Below are positions 36,958 through 48,107 of a stretch of DNA of 64,000 nucleotides, in pieces; within the stretch, counting starts at the first letter, position 1; every line of letters starts with the position of its first letter. The notes beneath the pieces were generated by a model. The model ran no database searches. It was not told the origin of the DNA and saw only the letters and a list, made by a program, of their open reading frames with translations. The DNA comes from Mycobacterium sp. (GTDB lineage: Bacteria; Actinomycetota; Actinomycetes; Mycobacteriales; Mycobacteriaceae): positions 1 through 64,000 of the forward strand of contig WOYS01000015.1 of assembly GCA_011620645.1 (NCBI GenBank), in the 5' to 3' direction. A program made the position numbers and the translations under genes.

Positions 36958-38192
36958 CAACTCTCTCGGATGTGAGCCTCCGGCGTGCACTGCTTTACGG
37001 CGCGCTGGCGGGGGGTGTCGTCCTGTGGGCTGCGATCGTCGTCTACCTGGCTGCAACAGCTTTCTCCGTCGACCACTACCTGATCTCTTACTACGTCGCG
37101 GACTACCGGTTCGGTTTCGTCCGGCGAGGATTGGCGGGGGAACTCGTTGGACCGGCGTCCGGCGAATCCTTCTTCGATAATGCCCGCATCGTGCGCTGGG
37201 CGCTGACCGGCAGCTATGTTGTCGGGCTGGGCATTGTCGCTGCGTGGGTGCTCCGAGGACGCGCCACTGAGCGCAAGTACATGCTGGCGCTCCTGATTTT
37301 CGTCCTGCCCTTCGGCATTCCGTTCGCGGTCGTTTCCGCCCGGCCTGATCTTCTCGGTGCGGTGGCGTTGATCGGTTTGGGTGTGGCGATGGCAACGTCC
37401 AACGGGCGACGCCCCGCCCTCGTGGCAAGTGCACTCTTCGGCACCACTATTTTCGCGCTGGCGTTCGTCCACGAGGCCTCGGCATTCGAGTTCGGCCTCG
37501 GAGCCATACTCGCGATCTTGGTCCTCGGCCGGGAACTTGCGCCGTCAATTCAACGTCTGTGCATGGCGCTGGCCCTGGTGCCCGGCCTGCTGGCCGCGGG
37601 CGCCGTGGCACTTTTTGCCCGCAAGGACGTGAGCGATCCACTGTGCGCCGACGTTCCGCACCGGTTGATTGACAATCCGGCCGGCGCAATCGCGTCCTTC
37701 CAGCAGTTGAGGGACTATCTCGCCACTGGACAGCGGGCGCAGGCGGACTATCACGACTGGGTATGCGGCTGGTACCTGGGCACCTATGACTACAGCGTGA
37801 CCGACGGAATGAAGGAAGTTCTGGCGATCGGCGCGCCGGGACTGTTGGCGTCATTTGCTCTGGGTGTGTTCGGGATTGCGGTCAGCATCGGCGCGGTGAG
37901 TTTTGTGTCCAAGGTTCCCTTCCGCGACTTTCTGAGTGAGCTGCGGGGTCAGCTGCTCTTTCCGGTATTTGGGTTGGCACTGATGGTTCCGGTATTCGTC
38001 ACTGGATTCGACTGGGCACGTTGGCTGATGATCATCGCGTTCAACATAGTGGTCGTCTATGTCTTGTACATCCGCGGTATGCAGGCACTCGACGAGGCGC
38101 CGACGAGTCGCGACCGGCGGCTGTTCGTACTCATCGTCGTCGCGTTCGCGGTGATTCCGCTCGGTGTCATCCCCGGTGGTTCGATCGGCTAG
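36954..38192 (+). CDS. Polytopic membrane protein of the surface-lipid cluster
   Basis: A 412-residue integral membrane protein with about ten hydrophobic helices (for example LLYGALAGGVVLWAAIVVYL near the N-terminus and LIVVAFAVIPLGVIPGG at the end). Between the first two helices lies YYVADYRFGFVRRGLAGELV. A GFVRRGL-type motif recurs in membrane proteins of polysaccharide and glycolipid clusters, which may be glycosyltransferase- or flippase-like, but the reaction is not established. TTG 36954 overlaps the stop of the small gene before it. It is not the four-helix Gap protein of glycopeptidolipid loci, being much longer. Its last bases overlap the convergent glycosyltransferase gene. Confidence 0.7.
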   Translation: MTTLSDVSLRRALLYGALAGGVVLWAAIVVYLAATAFSVDHYLISYYVADYRFGFVRRGLAGELVGPASGESFFDNARIVRWALTGSYVVGLGIVAAWVLRGRATERKYMLALLIFVLPFGIPFAVVSARPDLLGAVALIGLGVAMATSNGRRPALVASALFGTTIFALAFVHEASAFEFGLGAILAILVLGRELAPSIQRLCMALALVPGLLAAGAVALFARKDVSDPLCADVPHRLIDNPAGAIASFQQLRDYLATGQRAQADYHDWVCGWYLGTYDYSVTDGMKEVLAIGAPGLLASFALGVFGIAVSIGAVSFVSKVPFRDFLSELRGQLLFPVFGLALMVPVFVTGFDWARWLMIIAFNIVVVYVLYIRGMQALDEAPTSRDRRLFVLIVVAFAVIPLGVIPGGSIG

Positions 38193-39427
38193 TTGTTCCC
38201 GGCGCGTCTCTCGATGAGGTCGGCGGCGGCTCCGACACTCTGCGCGGGTGTGGTCAGCCCTGCCGCGAAGTCACGGGCCCGGCCGGCGACCGCCGGATCG
38301 AGGACCGTGCGCAGTGCCTCCGTGAGAGATGCCCGATTGACGCGGGTAAACCGTTGGGAAGTACCAATTTTCAGCTTCTTGACCTGGCGGGCCCAGAAGG
38401 GTTGATCGGCCGAGACCCACAGCACCAGGGTGGGCACGCCGGCACGCGCACCGGCGGCCGTGGTGCCTGCGCCGCCGTGATGGACCACCGCACGGCAGGT
38501 CGGGAACACCGTCGCATGATTCACCGCGCCGACGAGCTTGACGTGGTCGACATGCGGCATATCGTCGAGTTTCCAGACGCCGGAGCTGATCAAGGCACGC
38601 TCGCCCAGCTCGGCACACACCTCGGTGATCATGGTGACTGCGTCGGCAGGCGACTCGACGGGCATGCTGCCGAAACCGAAGTAGATCGGTGGGGTGCCCG
38701 CCTCGATCCATGTTGTCACCTCGTCGTCGGTGGTCGTCTGCAGGCCCAGCGTGATGGCGCCGACGAACGGCCGGGTGCCGTTCCATTCCTCGGTGAGGCC
38801 GGGATAGAACTGCGCGTCGTAGGCCTGGATCTCCAGGGCGCCGCTGTCAACGACGCGCTTGGCCGATCGCACCGTGGACATGGGTAGGCCCAGTGTGCGG
38901 CGCTGCTCGTCCTCGGCTTTCTTGGAAATCCGCCACAGGCCCCACTCGGCCACGGCGAACCCGGATTTGGCGACCCAGGGTGGGGCGGGCACAGGGATGA
39001 GCTGGCTGTTGGGCCGGGCCGGGAAATAATGCAGGGAGGCCATTGGGATGCCGAAACGCTCTGCGACGTTGGCGGCCACCTCCTGATAGGTGGTGCCGGT
39101 CAGGATGATGTCGGCGTCGGCGGCCAGCGCTGTGAGCGCCGAGTTCATATCGGCCCAGCCCGCGGTGTAGTAGTCGATCGCCTTGCGTGCAACGGTCAGC
39201 GGATTATGGAACTGCCAGTAGTTCTGGAAGACGTCGCTTTCCACCTGTTGCTGGGAGTCGACCCCGTACGACACGGCGTCGGTGAAGCCGATCGATGCGA
39301 CGAAGCCGAGCAGGTTCGGTGGAACGGCCATCCGAACCTGATGGCCGCGTCCGCGCAGCTCGCGGGCGACGGCAGTGCAGGGCTCGACGTCGCCACGTGT
39401 TCCGTGGACGGCCACAGCGATTCTCAT
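38189..39427 (-). CDS. GT1-family glycosyltransferase
   Basis: A 412-residue glycosyltransferase of the GT1/UGT type used for mycobacterial glycopeptidolipids, phenolic glycolipids and lipooligosaccharides. The N-terminal acceptor domain begins VAVHGTRGDVEPCTAVAREL. The donor site is in PIYFGFGSMPVESP and VVHHGGAGTTAAGARAGVP followed by SADQPFWARQV. It should transfer a sugar from a nucleotide donor to the glycolipid on the cytoplasmic face. It is the only gene of the cluster on the minus strand and is tail-to-tail with the membrane protein, overlapping by four bases. Donor and acceptor cannot be deduced. Confidence 0.9.
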   Translation of the reverse strand: MRIAVAVHGTRGDVEPCTAVARELRGRGHQVRMAVPPNLLGFVASIGFTDAVSYGVDSQQQVESDVFQNYWQFHNPLTVARKAIDYYTAGWADMNSALTALAADADIILTGTTYQEVAANVAERFGIPMASLHYFPARPNSQLIPVPAPPWVAKSGFAVAEWGLWRISKKAEDEQRRTLGLPMSTVRSAKRVVDSGALEIQAYDAQFYPGLTEEWNGTRPFVGAITLGLQTTTDDEVTTWIEAGTPPIYFGFGSMPVESPADAVTMITEVCAELGERALISSGVWKLDDMPHVDHVKLVGAVNHATVFPTCRAVVHHGGAGTTAAGARAGVPTLVLWVSADQPFWARQVKKLKIGTSQRFTRVNRASLTEALRTVLDPAVAGRARDFAAGLTTPAQSVGAAADLIERRAGNN

Positions 39428-39544
39428 CAGGTCGCAGTGTAAGTGTTGTCGGCGATCTGTCGGCGATCGACCTTGGCGGCGACGCCCGGTTTCACCGACG
39501 TCGCCTGACCGTTAGACTTCAGACACAGGCGTTGATCCGGCCAT

Positions 39545-39752
39545 CACCGGGGAGCCTTCGGAAGAACGGCCGCGAGATCACTTTTTTCGTCGCTCAGTAG
39601 AACCGGACGGTCGGGCTCGTCATCGCCTGCAGTTGAGCGGCGCACCATGCTGATCCCGAGCACGGTGCGCAAGCGGGGTGGTACCGCGGGCTCGTGCGCC
39701 AGCGCGACGTTCGTCCCCGTGCCTGAATCTCTGGGCGCACAGGAGACGACAC
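39545..39752 (+). promoter_or_regulatory. T-box riboswitch leader of ileS
   Basis: The leader contains GGGTGGTACCGCGG around the invariant T-box core TGGTACCGCG (39679-39688), which pairs with the free CCA end of uncharged tRNA. An ATC in CGCGAGATCAC (39577-39579) is a suitable isoleucine specifier in the short stem I typical of actinobacteria. GTGCGCC (39694-39700) can pair with GGCGCAC (39734-39740), which touches the AGGAG ribosome site at 39741. This fits the translational class known for mycobacterial ileS: uncharged tRNA-Ile frees the ribosome site. The 5' limit is approximate. Confidence 0.85.
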
Positions 39753-39755
39753 GCA

Positions 39756-42700
39756 GTGACCACCTACCCTAAGCCGGCCGCCGGAGCGCCGAACTTCCCG
39801 GCGCTGGAAGCCGAGATCCTCGAATACTGGGGTTCCGACGACACCTTCCGCGCCAGCATCGACCGCCGTGACGGCGCCCCGGAGTACGTGTTCTACGACG
39901 GCCCCCCGTTCGCCAACGGGCTGCCGCACTACGGGCACCTGCTCACCGGCTACGTCAAGGACATCGTTCCCCGCTACCGCACCATGCGCGGTTACAAGGT
40001 GGAGCGCCGGTTCGGCTGGGACACCCACGGCCTTCCCGCCGAGTTGGAGGTCCAGCGCCAGCTCGGCATCACCGACAAGACGCAGATCGAAGAGCTCGGC
40101 ATCGAGAAGTTCAACGATGCCTGCCGCGCGTCGGTGATGAAGTACGCGGGTGAATGGCGCGCCTATGTCACCCGACAGGCCCGCTGGGTCGACTTCGAAA
40201 ATGACTACAAAACACTGGATCTGGACTTCATGGAGTCCACCATCTGGGCCTTCAAGCAGCTGTGGGACAAGGGCTTGGCCTATGAGGGCAACCGGGTGCT
40301 GCCCTACTGCTGGAACGACGAGACGCCGCTGTCCAACCATGAACTGCGCATGGATGACGACGTGTACCAGAGCCGGCAGGACCCGGCGCTCACGGTCGGG
40401 TTCAAGGTGACCGACGGTCCCGTCGCCGGCAGCTACCTGTTGATCTGGACCACCACGCCGTGGACGCTGCCGTCCAACCAGGCCGTCGCGGTCAACCCCA
40501 CGGTCACCTATGTCGTGGTCGAGGGGCCCGATGGGCTCCGCTATGTGCTCGCCGAGGCCAGGTTGGGCGCCTACGCGCGGGAACTCGGCGAGGAGCCGAT
40601 CGTCGTCGCGACTCACACCGGTGAGCAGCTGCTCGGCGCGCGGTATCTCCCGCCGTTCGCGTACTTCGTCGACTCCGGGCAGGCTCGCAACTCGTTCCAG
40701 GTGCTGGCCGCGGACTTCGTGAGCACCGAGGACGGCACCGGCATCGTGCATCTTGCGCCCGCCTACGGTGAGGATGACAAGGCGACCGCCGACATCGCCG
40801 ACATCGTGGCCGTGACCCCGGTGGACTCCAAGGGCAGGTTCGACTCGACGGTGGCCGACTACGCAGGCCAGCACGTGTTCGACGCCAACCCGCAGATCAT
40901 CCGGGATCTCAAGAACGGCAGCGGACCGGCCGCGGTCAACGCTCCGGTGCTGCTGCGCCACGAGACCTACGAACATTCGTATCCGCACTGCTGGCGGTGC
41001 CGCAATCCGTTGATCTACCGGGCGGTGTCGTCCTGGTTCGTCAAGGTGAGCCAGTTCCGGGACCGCATGGTCGAACTCAACCAGCAGATCACCTGGTATC
41101 CCGAGCACGTCAAGGACGGTCAGTTCGGCAAATGGCTGTCCAATGCCCGCGACTGGTCGATCTCACGAAACCGCTACTGGGGCACGCCGATCCCGGTGTG
41201 GGTATCCGATGATCCGGCGTATCCGCGTACGGACGTGTATGGCAGCCTGGACGAATTGGAGCGGGACTTCGGGGTGCGGCCCGATAACCTGCACCGGCCG
41301 TTCATCGACGAGCTGACCCGGCCCAATCCCGATGATCCGACCGGTAAGTCGACCATGCGGCGCATCGAGGACGTGCTCGACGTGTGGTTCGACTCAGGGT
41401 CGATGCCGTATGCGCAGGTGCACTATCCGTTCGAGAACCAGAAATGGTTCGATGGCGTCAGCGGCGAGAACGGCGGTGCCGAGGCGCATTTCCCCGGCGA
41501 TTTCATCGTCGAGTACATCGGCCAGACCCGGGGCTGGTTCTACACCATGCACGTGCTGGCCACCGCGCTGTTCGACAAGCCGGCCTTCAAAACCTGTGTG
41601 TCCCATGGCATCGTGCTCGGCAACGACGGTGCGAAGATGAGCAAGTCGCTGCGCAACTATCCGGACGTGTCGGAGGTGTTCGATCGGGACGGGTCCGACG
41701 CCATGCGCTGGTTCCTGATGGCCTCGCCGATCCTGAGGGGCGGCAACCTGATCGTCACCGAACAGGGCATCCGCGAGGGCGTCCGCCAGGTGCAGTTGCC
41801 GTTCTGGAACGCCTACACCTTCCTGACGCTGTACGCGCCGCAGAAAGGCACCTGGCGCACCGATTCGGCGCATGTGCTGGACCGCTACATCCTGGCCAAG
41901 CTGGCCGCGCTGCGCGATGACCTGACGGTCTCGCTGGACACCTGCGACATCTCCGGCGCCTGCGACCAGCTACGCCAGTTCACCGAGGCTCTGACGAACT
42001 GGTATGTGCGCCGGTCACGTTCGCGCTTCTGGGAAGAGGACCGCGACGCCATCGATACGCTGCATACGGTGCTCGAGGTGACCGGACGGCTGGCGGCGCC
42101 ACTGCTGCCGCTGGTCTCGGAGGTCATCTGGCGGGGTGTGACGGGGGAGCGCTCGGTGCACCTGACCGACTGGCCCGCCGCCGCCGACCTGCCCGCCGAT
42201 CCCGATCTGGTGGCTGCCATGGACCAGGTCCGCGAGGTCTGCTCGACGGGCTCCTCACTGCGCAAGGCCAAGAAACTGAGGGTTCGTCTGCCACTGCCGA
42301 AACTGACGGTGGCCGTGCACAACCCGGAGCGCCTGCGGCCGTACGCCGACCTGATCGCCGACGAGCTGAACGTGAAGGCGGTGGACCTGTCCGACGACGT
42401 CGACAGCTACGGTCGTTTCGAGCTGGCGGTGAATGCGCGGGTGGCCGGTCCGCGCATCGGCAAGGATGTGCAGGCGGCGATCAAGGCGGTCAAGGCGGGC
42501 GAAGGTGTGGTCAATCCCGATGGCACCCTGACGGCAGGCTCGACGACTTTGCTGCCCGCCGAGTACACCTCGAAACTTGTTGCCGCGGAGGCCGAATGGA
42601 CTGCCGCCCTCGCTGACGGCACCGGTCTGGTGGTGCTCGACGGCACGGTCAGCCCGGAACTGGAGGCCGAGGGCTGGGCCAAGGATCGCATCCGTGAACT

Positions 42701-42905
42701 GCAGGAACTGCGCAAGACCACCGGGCTGGACGTGTCTGACCGGATCAGTGTGGTCATCGACGTACCGGCGGATAAGCTGGATTGGGCGCGGGCGCATGCT
42801 GATCTGATCGCCGGAGAGGTGCTGGCCACGTCGTTCGAGTTCGGTAGTCGTGCCGATGGTGCCGATATCGGCGACGGCGTGCGAGCGACGATCGCCAAGG
42901 TCTGA
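39756..42905 (+). CDS. ileS: Isoleucyl-tRNA synthetase
   Basis: A 1049-residue class I synthetase. HIGH appears as HYGH in [13 protein letters not shown] and KMSKS as [12 protein letters not shown]. The editing domain carries [16 protein letters not shown] and [16 protein letters not shown]. The C-terminal anticodon-binding region resembles the long, mupirocin-insensitive-type IleS found in mycobacteria. It charges tRNA-Ile and hydrolyses misactivated valine. GTG 39756 follows AGGAG; the frame is open back to 39678, but those codons lie within the T-box leader and are not expected to be translated. Confidence 0.96.
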   Translation: MTTYPKPAAGAPNFPALEAEILEYWGSDDTFRASIDRRDGAPEYVFYDGPPFANGLPHYGHLLTGYVKDIVPRYRTMRGYKVERRFGWDTHGLPAELEVQRQLGITDKTQIEELGIEKFNDACRASVMKYAGEWRAYVTRQARWVDFENDYKTLDLDFMESTIWAFKQLWDKGLAYEGNRVLPYCWNDETPLSNHELRMDDDVYQSRQDPALTVGFKVTDGPVAGSYLLIWTTTPWTLPSNQAVAVNPTVTYVVVEGPDGLRYVLAEARLGAYARELGEEPIVVATHTGEQLLGARYLPPFAYFVDSGQARNSFQVLAADFVSTEDGTGIVHLAPAYGEDDKATADIADIVAVTPVDSKGRFDSTVADYAGQHVFDANPQIIRDLKNGSGPAAVNAPVLLRHETYEHSYPHCWRCRNPLIYRAVSSWFVKVSQFRDRMVELNQQITWYPEHVKDGQFGKWLSNARDWSISRNRYWGTPIPVWVSDDPAYPRTDVYGSLDELERDFGVRPDNLHRPFIDELTRPNPDDPTGKSTMRRIEDVLDVWFDSGSMPYAQVHYPFENQKWFDGVSGENGGAEAHFPGDFIVEYIGQTRGWFYTMHVLATALFDKPAFKTCVSHGIVLGNDGAKMSKSLRNYPDVSEVFDRDGSDAMRWFLMASPILRGGNLIVTEQGIREGVRQVQLPFWNAYTFLTLYAPQKGTWRTDSAHVLDRYILAKLAALRDDLTVSLDTCDISGACDQLRQFTEALTNWYVRRSRSRFWEEDRDAIDTLHTVLEVTGRLAAPLLPLVSEVIWRGVTGERSVHLTDWPAAADLPADPDLVAAMDQVREVCSTGSSLRKAKKLRVRLPLPKLTVAVHNPERLRPYADLIADELNVKAVDLSDDVDSYGRFELAVNARVAGPRIGKDVQAAIKAVKAGEGVVNPDGTLTAGSTTLLPAEYTSKLVAAEAEWTAALADGTGLVVLDGTVSPELEAEGWAKDRIRELQELRKTTGLDVSDRISVVIDVPADKLDWARAHADLIAGEVLATSFEFGSRADGADIGDGVRATIAKV

Positions 42906-42922
42906 TCTCCGCGGTTCGGCGG

Positions 42923-43132
42923 CTATCCCACCACCCGCGCGGTCTGGCCGGCGATGGAGACCACATCGCCGGCCCGCAACTGGCGGCCGCGTCGCACGTC
43001 GACCTCGCCGTTGACGCTGACCAGACCATCGGCGATGACGGCCTTCGCGTCGGCGCCGGAATCGATCAGTCCGGCGAGCTTGAGGAACTGGCCGAGCCGG
43101 ATCATTCCGTCGCGAATGGGCACGTCATCCAT
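42923..43132 (-). CDS. Small S4-domain RNA-binding protein
   Basis: A 69-residue protein from the ATG at 43132 (open to 43150). It is a lone S4 domain: IRLGQFLKLAGLIDSGADAK, AVIADGLVSVNGEVD and GDVVSIAG. Such YaaA/RlbA-type proteins bind structured RNA, possibly rRNA or stalled ribosomal material. It lies on the minus strand between ileS and dinX and is divergent from dinX with only about 30 bases between. Confidence 0.8.
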   Translation of the reverse strand: MDDVPIRDGMIRLGQFLKLAGLIDSGADAKAVIADGLVSVNGEVDVRRGRQLRAGDVVSIAGQTARVVG

Positions 43133-43164
43133 GCCCGTCAGAGTAGCCACCTAACATCTCCGGG

Positions 43165-44523
43165 GTGGAGCGCTGGGTGCTGCATCTGGATATGGACGCG
43201 TTCTTCGCATCCGTCGAACAGTTGACCCGCCCGACGCTGCGCGGGCGCCCGGTGCTGGTCGGGGGTCTCGGGGGTCGCGGGGTGGTCGCCGGGGCGAGCT
43301 ACGAGGCCCGGGTTTTCGGCGCCCGATCGGCGATGCCGATGCACCAGGCCCGGCGGATGGCGGGTGCCGGCGCGGTGATGCTACCACCGCGCGGGGTCGT
43401 GTACAGGGCCGCCAGCGGCCGGGTTTTCGAGACGATCCGCACCGTGGTTCCGGTACTCGAACAGCTGTCGTTCGACGAGGCGTTCGGCGAACCCGAGGAG
43501 ATCGCGGGCGCCACCGCAGCCGACGTCGAGCGGTTTTGTGAAGCATTGCGCACAAAGGTTTTCGACGAGACTGGTCTGGTGTCCTCCGTCGGCGCGGGGT
43601 CCGGCAAGCAGGTCGCCAAGATCGCATCCGGGCTGGCCAAACCGGACGGTGTCCGGGTGGTCGGTCGCGATGAGGAGTGGACGCTGCTGGCCGGATTGCC
43701 GGTGCGCCGGCTGTGGGGGATCGGGCCGGTCGCCGAGGAGAAGCTGCGTCGCCTGGGTATCGAGACCATCGGAGCGCTCGCCGAGTTGTCCGATGGCGAG
43801 GTGGCCGATGTGCTCGGCGGCGCCATCGGGCCCGCACTGCACCGATTGGCGCGCGGCATCGACGACCGACCGGTCGCCGAACGTGCCGATGCCAAACAGA
43901 TCAGTGCCGAGTCGACGTTCGCCGAGGATCTGCGCACGCTCGACCAGTTGCGCGAGGCGGTGGCGTCGATCGGTGAGTCCGCGCACCGGCGGCTGCTCAA
44001 GGACGGTCGTGGGGCCCGGACCGTGACGGTGAAGCTGAAGAGGTCGGACATGAGCACCCTGACGCGCTCGGCGACACTGCCCTATGCGTCAACCGATGCC
44101 GCGCTGCTGATCGCCAGTGCCCGTCGACTGCTGCTCGATCCGATCGAAATCGGGCCGATTCGTCTTGTTGGCGTTGGCTTTTCGGGATTGTCGGATGTTC
44201 AGCAGGAGTCGTTGTTCCCGGACCTGGATCAAGGCGCCGAGGAGAGCGCGGTCAGCGGAACCGGCGGTGAACTGGCCGTCCCGGTGGCTGCCGGACCGGG
44301 TCCCTGGCGGGTGGGTGACGATGTGACGCATCCCGAACACGGTCACGGATGGGTGCAGGGCGCCGGGCACGGCGTGATGACGATCCGTTTCGAGACGAGG
44401 GCATCGGGGCCGGGCATCGCCCGGACTTTTCGCACCGATCTTGCCGAGATCAGTCGCGCCAACCCGATTGACAGCCTGGACTGGCGAGATTACCTCGACG
44501 CACTCCACCGAAGCGACGACTAG
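43165..44523 (+). CDS. dinX: Y-family DNA polymerase IV
   Basis: A 452-residue translesion polymerase starting at GTG 43165. The catalytic acids lie in [14 protein letters not shown] (near the N-terminus) and [18 protein letters not shown]-like [16 protein letters not shown], the finger/thumb [19 protein letters not shown] and the little-finger domain follow. The C-terminal extension [19 protein letters not shown] is seen in actinobacterial DinB1/DinX proteins. It copies past damaged bases without proofreading. No clear SOS box is seen in the short upstream gap. Confidence 0.93.
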   Translation: MERWVLHLDMDAFFASVEQLTRPTLRGRPVLVGGLGGRGVVAGASYEARVFGARSAMPMHQARRMAGAGAVMLPPRGVVYRAASGRVFETIRTVVPVLEQLSFDEAFGEPEEIAGATAADVERFCEALRTKVFDETGLVSSVGAGSGKQVAKIASGLAKPDGVRVVGRDEEWTLLAGLPVRRLWGIGPVAEEKLRRLGIETIGALAELSDGEVADVLGGAIGPALHRLARGIDDRPVAERADAKQISAESTFAEDLRTLDQLREAVASIGESAHRRLLKDGRGARTVTVKLKRSDMSTLTRSATLPYASTDAALLIASARRLLLDPIEIGPIRLVGVGFSGLSDVQQESLFPDLDQGAEESAVSGTGGELAVPVAAGPGPWRVGDDVTHPEHGHGWVQGAGHGVMTIRFETRASGPGIARTFRTDLAEISRANPIDSLDWRDYLDALHRSDD

Positions 44524-44535
44524 ACGCCTTACCCG

Positions 44536-45483
44536 TCAGCCCCAATCGGCGAAGACATCGGCGACGGGAGAGCCCGCGGCCAGCGCGGCCATCAGTAGCA
44601 CCCTGGCCTGCGGGGGCCGCAGCGTCGGCACCACCACGGCGCCGGCATCGACGAGCGCACGGCCGGGGCCGTAGGCCGGTCGCACCCGCCCGCCCGGCAC
44701 CCTGGTCGACACCGCGACGGTCACCCCGGCCGCGCAGGCCCGCCGGGCGCCGGCGATGAGAGCTTCCCCGGCGTTGCCCGATCCGAGCGCTTCGAGCACC
44801 AGACCGCGTGCGCCGGCGGCCACGAAGGCGTCCATGGCGACGGTGTCGGCGCCGGGGTAGGCGGCGATGATGTCGACCCGCGGGGCGTCGATCGCGCTGA
44901 GCGCACCGAGGTACGGACGCTGGATCTGGGTATCCATCCGCACCGCGCCCTGCGCCACCGAACCCAGTGCCGAACCGGTGAAGCCGCTCAGATCATCGGT
45001 GGCCGCCTTGTGCAGGCCGAGCGGGCGCCAGATGGTCCCGGCGAAGCTCAGCAGCACACCCGCATCGCGCGCGGCGGGACTGGCCGCGACCGCCACTGCA
45101 TCCCCCAGATTGCCCGGCCCATCGGCGTCGGGCGCGTCAGCGCTGCGCTGTGCTCCGGTGAGCACCACCGGAACCGTGCCCTTATAGGTCAGCTGTAGCC
45201 ACAACGCCGTCTCTTCCATGGTGTCGGTGCCATGGGTCATGACGATGCCGGTGGCGCCGTCCGCAGCGGCCGCGGTGATCGCCGCGCTCATCCGATCCCA
45301 TTCACCTGGCCCGAGCGCCGAACTGTCCACCGCCATGAGCTCGATGACGTCGATGTCCACATCGGGATCCAGGGCGAGACCGGCGGTGAGGTCGGCGCCG
45401 CTGCGGGTCGTCCTGGCGACGCCGTCCGCGCCGGAACAGGTGGCGATGGTGCCGCCGGTGCTGATGACGACGAGCCGATGCAT
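44536..45483 (-). CDS. ansA: L-asparaginase
   Basis: A 315-residue asparaginase of the type I/II family. The first nucleophile threonine lies in [12 protein letters not shown], and the second Thr-Asp pair in [13 protein letters not shown], with the lysine-containing [16 protein letters not shown]. It hydrolyses asparagine to aspartate and ammonia. In mycobacteria AnsA serves nitrogen assimilation and acid resistance. There is no obvious signal peptide. It is convergent with dinX and divergent from lspA. Confidence 0.93.
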   Translation of the reverse strand: MHRLVVISTGGTIATCSGADGVARTTRSGADLTAGLALDPDVDIDVIELMAVDSSALGPGEWDRMSAAITAAAADGATGIVMTHGTDTMEETALWLQLTYKGTVPVVLTGAQRSADAPDADGPGNLGDAVAVAASPAARDAGVLLSFAGTIWRPLGLHKAATDDLSGFTGSALGSVAQGAVRMDTQIQRPYLGALSAIDAPRVDIIAAYPGADTVAMDAFVAAGARGLVLEALGSGNAGEALIAGARRACAAGVTVAVSTRVPGGRVRPAYGPGRALVDAGAVVVPTLRPPQARVLLMAALAAGSPVADVFADWG

Positions 45484-45550
45484 GACGGCAATTGTTCACC
45501 CATCCGGGCGGGTGCGCGGCGTCCGCCCGACAGTTTGGGATGATGGGCGG

Positions 45551-46171
45551 GTGACCGAAGAATCGACGGGCTCTGCTGAGCCGGTGGCCGCGGGCCCAGA
45601 AGAGCGACCGCGGCCCCGGACGCGGCTGCGTCTACTGCTGTCGATCGCGTGCGTGGTGCTGGCCCTCGACATCGTCACCAAGGTGCTCGCGGTCCGGCTG
45701 CTGGTCCCCGGCCAGCCGGTGTCGATCATCGGCGACACCGTGACCTGGACGCTGGTGCGCAACTCGGGCGCGGCATTCTCGATGGCCACCGGCTACACCT
45801 GGGTGCTGACCCTGATCGCCACCGGTGTGGTGATCGGCATCATCTGGATGGGACGCCGGCTGGTGTCCCCCTGGTGGGCGCTTGGGCTCGGCATGATTCT
45901 CGGTGGGGCGCTCGGAAACTTGGGCGACCGGTTCTTCCGGTCACCGGGGCCGCTGCGCGGACATGTGGTGGATTTTCTGTCGGTGGGCTGGTGGCCGGTA
46001 TTCAACGTTGCCGACCCGGCCGTGGTCGGTGGGGCCATCCTGCTCGTGGTGCTCTCGCTGTTGGGGTTCGACTTCGACACTTTGGGCCGGCGCCGTCCCG
46101 AGTCGGACGAGGTGCCGCCGGCGGCGAAGGCTGCCGAGCCGGCCGATGACCAGCAGGACGCGTCGAACTGA
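45551..46171 (+). CDS. lspA: Lipoprotein signal peptidase (signal peptidase II)
   Basis: A 206-residue polytopic aspartyl protease, starting at GTG 45551 after a GATGGGCGG; an open extension upstream overlaps ansA and is rejected. Four membrane helices are visible. The catalytic aspartates lie in [12 protein letters not shown] and [14 protein letters not shown], and [11 protein letters not shown] is the conserved asparagine motif. It removes the signal peptide of lipid-modified prolipoproteins. The charged C-terminal tail is a usual mycobacterial addition. The next gene starts on the last base of the stop codon. Confidence 0.95.
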   Translation: MTEESTGSAEPVAAGPEERPRPRTRLRLLLSIACVVLALDIVTKVLAVRLLVPGQPVSIIGDTVTWTLVRNSGAAFSMATGYTWVLTLIATGVVIGIIWMGRRLVSPWWALGLGMILGGALGNLGDRFFRSPGPLRGHVVDFLSVGWWPVFNVADPAVVGGAILLVVLSLLGFDFDTLGRRRPESDEVPPAAKAAEPADDQQDASN

Positions 46172-47100
46172 TGACCACGCGCTCGATGCCGGTACCGGAA
46201 GGATTGGCCGGTATGCGGGTCGACGCCGGGCTGGCCCGGCTGCTCGGGTTGTCCCGCACCGTGGCCGCGGCGATTGCCGAGGACGGCGGTGTCGAACTCG
46301 ACGGCGCAGTGGCGGGTAAATCGGAACGACTGGTCGCCGGGGCCTGGCTAGAGGTTCGGCTACCGGAACCGCCTGCGCCCGTGGAGAATACGCCCGTTGA
46401 GATCGAGGGTATGGACATCCTCTACGCCGATGACGACCTCGTCGCGGTCGACAAGCCGGCAGGTGTCGCGGCGCATGCGTCGGCCGGCTGGACCGGGCCG
46501 ACGGTGCTCGGTGGTCTGGCCGCCGCAGGTTTCCGGATCACCACGTCCGGGGTGGCCGAGCGCAAGGGCATCGTGTCGCGCCTGGACGTCGGAACGTCGG
46601 GTGTGATGGTGGTGGCCATCTCCGAGCGGGCCTACACGGTGCTCAAGCGGGCCTTTAAGGAACGCACCGTCGAGAAGCGCTATCACGCTCTGGTGCAGGG
46701 TCATCCGGATCCGTCCAGCGGCACCATCGACGCACCGATCGGTCGTCACCGTGGCCACGACTGGAAGTTCGCGGTCACCGAGAGCGGCAGGGACAGTGTC
46801 ACCCATTACGACACCATCGAGGCGCACGTGGCGGCCAGCCTGCTCGACATCCATCTGGAGACCGGCCGCACCCATCAGATCCGCGTGCACTTTTCGGCGT
46901 TGCACCACCCGTGCTGTGGGGATCTGACCTACGGCGCCGACCCGACACTGGCCAAGAAGCTCGGACTGGAACGGCAATGGCTGCACGCCCGGTCCCTGGC
47001 GTTCGCGCACCCGGCCGATGGCAGACGGATCGAAATCACCAGCCCGTATCCGGCCGATCTGCAGCACGCTCTGGAGCAGTTGCGTAGCCACGAAACATGA
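46171..47100 (+). CDS. RluA-family 23S rRNA pseudouridine synthase
   Basis: A 309-residue pseudouridine synthase of the RluA/RluD group. An N-terminal S4 domain ([20 protein letters not shown]) leads to the catalytic domain with the aspartate in [31 protein letters not shown] and the DLTYGA block follow. It should turn specific uridines of 23S rRNA into pseudouridine. It overlaps lspA by one base and rarD by four, so the three are translationally linked. Confidence 0.92.
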   Translation: MTTRSMPVPEGLAGMRVDAGLARLLGLSRTVAAAIAEDGGVELDGAVAGKSERLVAGAWLEVRLPEPPAPVENTPVEIEGMDILYADDDLVAVDKPAGVAAHASAGWTGPTVLGGLAAAGFRITTSGVAERKGIVSRLDVGTSGVMVVAISERAYTVLKRAFKERTVEKRYHALVQGHPDPSSGTIDAPIGRHRGHDWKFAVTESGRDSVTHYDTIEAHVAASLLDIHLETGRTHQIRVHFSALHHPCCGDLTYGADPTLAKKLGLERQWLHARSLAFAHPADGRRIEITSPYPADLQHALEQLRSHET

Positions 47101-48026
47101 CAGTGAAGGCCACCGGCGATAAAAGGGCCCGCACAGGCCTGCTGTTCGGTATCGGCGCGTACGGCTCGTGGGGCCTGTTCCCCGCCTTCTTCCCGCTGCT
47201 CAAACCGGCCGGTTCGGTGGAGATCCTGGCGCACCGGATCGTCTGGGGCTTCCTCTTCCTGACCACTGTGTTGGTGGTGGTGCGCCGCATGGGCGATCTG
47301 CGTGCCATTGGTGGCCGCACCTGGCTGCTGCTGACGGCGGCCTCGGCGCTGATTTCGGTCAACTGGCTCATCTACGTGTATGCGGTCAACAACGGTCACG
47401 TCGTCGATGCCGCGCTCGGTTACTTCATCAACCCGCTGGTGACGGTGATGCTGGGTCTGGTGGGTTTCCGGGAACGGCTCAACCGCGCGCAGGTGGCCGC
47501 GCTGATCATCGCGGTCGCCGCGGTGATCGTGCTGACCGTGCAGGTCGGCGCGCCGCCGTACATCGGGCTGGGCCTGGCATTCACATTCGGCCTGTACGGC
47601 GCGGTGAAGAAGGTGGTGCCGGTCGATCCCCGGGTCAGCGTCGGGATCGAGACGGCGCTCGCGGCACCGGTCGCACTGGGCTATCTGATCGTGCTGCAGA
47701 TCGGCGGATACGCGGCCTTCATCGGACACGGCGCCGGTCATCTGGTGCTGCTGGTTCTGGCGGGTGTGCTGACAGCGGTGCCCCTGCTGCTGTTTGCCGC
47801 CGCCGCGCATCGGTTGCCGCTGGTGACGATGGGGGTGCTGTTCTATATGACGCCGATCATGCAGATGTCCTGGGGCGTACTTGTCGGCCACGAGCCGATG
47901 CCACCCGCGCGGTGGTTCGGGTTTGCCCTGATCTGGATTGCTCTGGCAGTCTTTGCCGTCAATGCCGCCATTCGTGGCCGGTCCGCTCGCAGCGGTCGAT
48001 CCGGAACTCAGCGCGAGGAACACTGA
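47097..48026 (+). CDS. rarD: RarD/EamA-family transporter
   Basis: A 309-residue protein with about ten membrane helices in two EamA repeats. [20 protein letters not shown] at the N-terminus and [20 protein letters not shown] are typical of the RarD branch (drug/metabolite transporter superfamily). The substrate is unknown. The start overlaps the stop of the pseudouridine synthase gene (ATGA). Confidence 0.9.
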   Translation: MTVKATGDKRARTGLLFGIGAYGSWGLFPAFFPLLKPAGSVEILAHRIVWGFLFLTTVLVVVRRMGDLRAIGGRTWLLLTAASALISVNWLIYVYAVNNGHVVDAALGYFINPLVTVMLGLVGFRERLNRAQVAALIIAVAAVIVLTVQVGAPPYIGLGLAFTFGLYGAVKKVVPVDPRVSVGIETALAAPVALGYLIVLQIGGYAAFIGHGAGHLVLLVLAGVLTAVPLLLFAAAAHRLPLVTMGVLFYMTPIMQMSWGVLVGHEPMPPARWFGFALIWIALAVFAVNAAIRGRSARSGRSGTQREEH

Positions 48027-48107
48027 CATGATCGTGCCGACACCCCGGATGCGCTGGTCATTCGTAGCGTGTCGAGTTAACAGCAACACCAGGTAGCCTT
48101 GTCGCCA

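Noticed and set aside
24256..39427. Interpretation as a glycopeptidolipid or trehalose-polyphleate locus
   Set aside because: There are no non-ribosomal peptide synthetase genes as in glycopeptidolipid loci, and the gene order with two tandem HxxxDG acyltransferases and ileS next door fits the Pks5/PapA4 lipooligosaccharide-type region better. The exact lipid remains unproved.
39678..39755. Upstream extension of ileS by 26 codons
   Set aside because: These bases contain the T-box core and the sequestering stem, and the ribosome site is immediately before GTG 39756.
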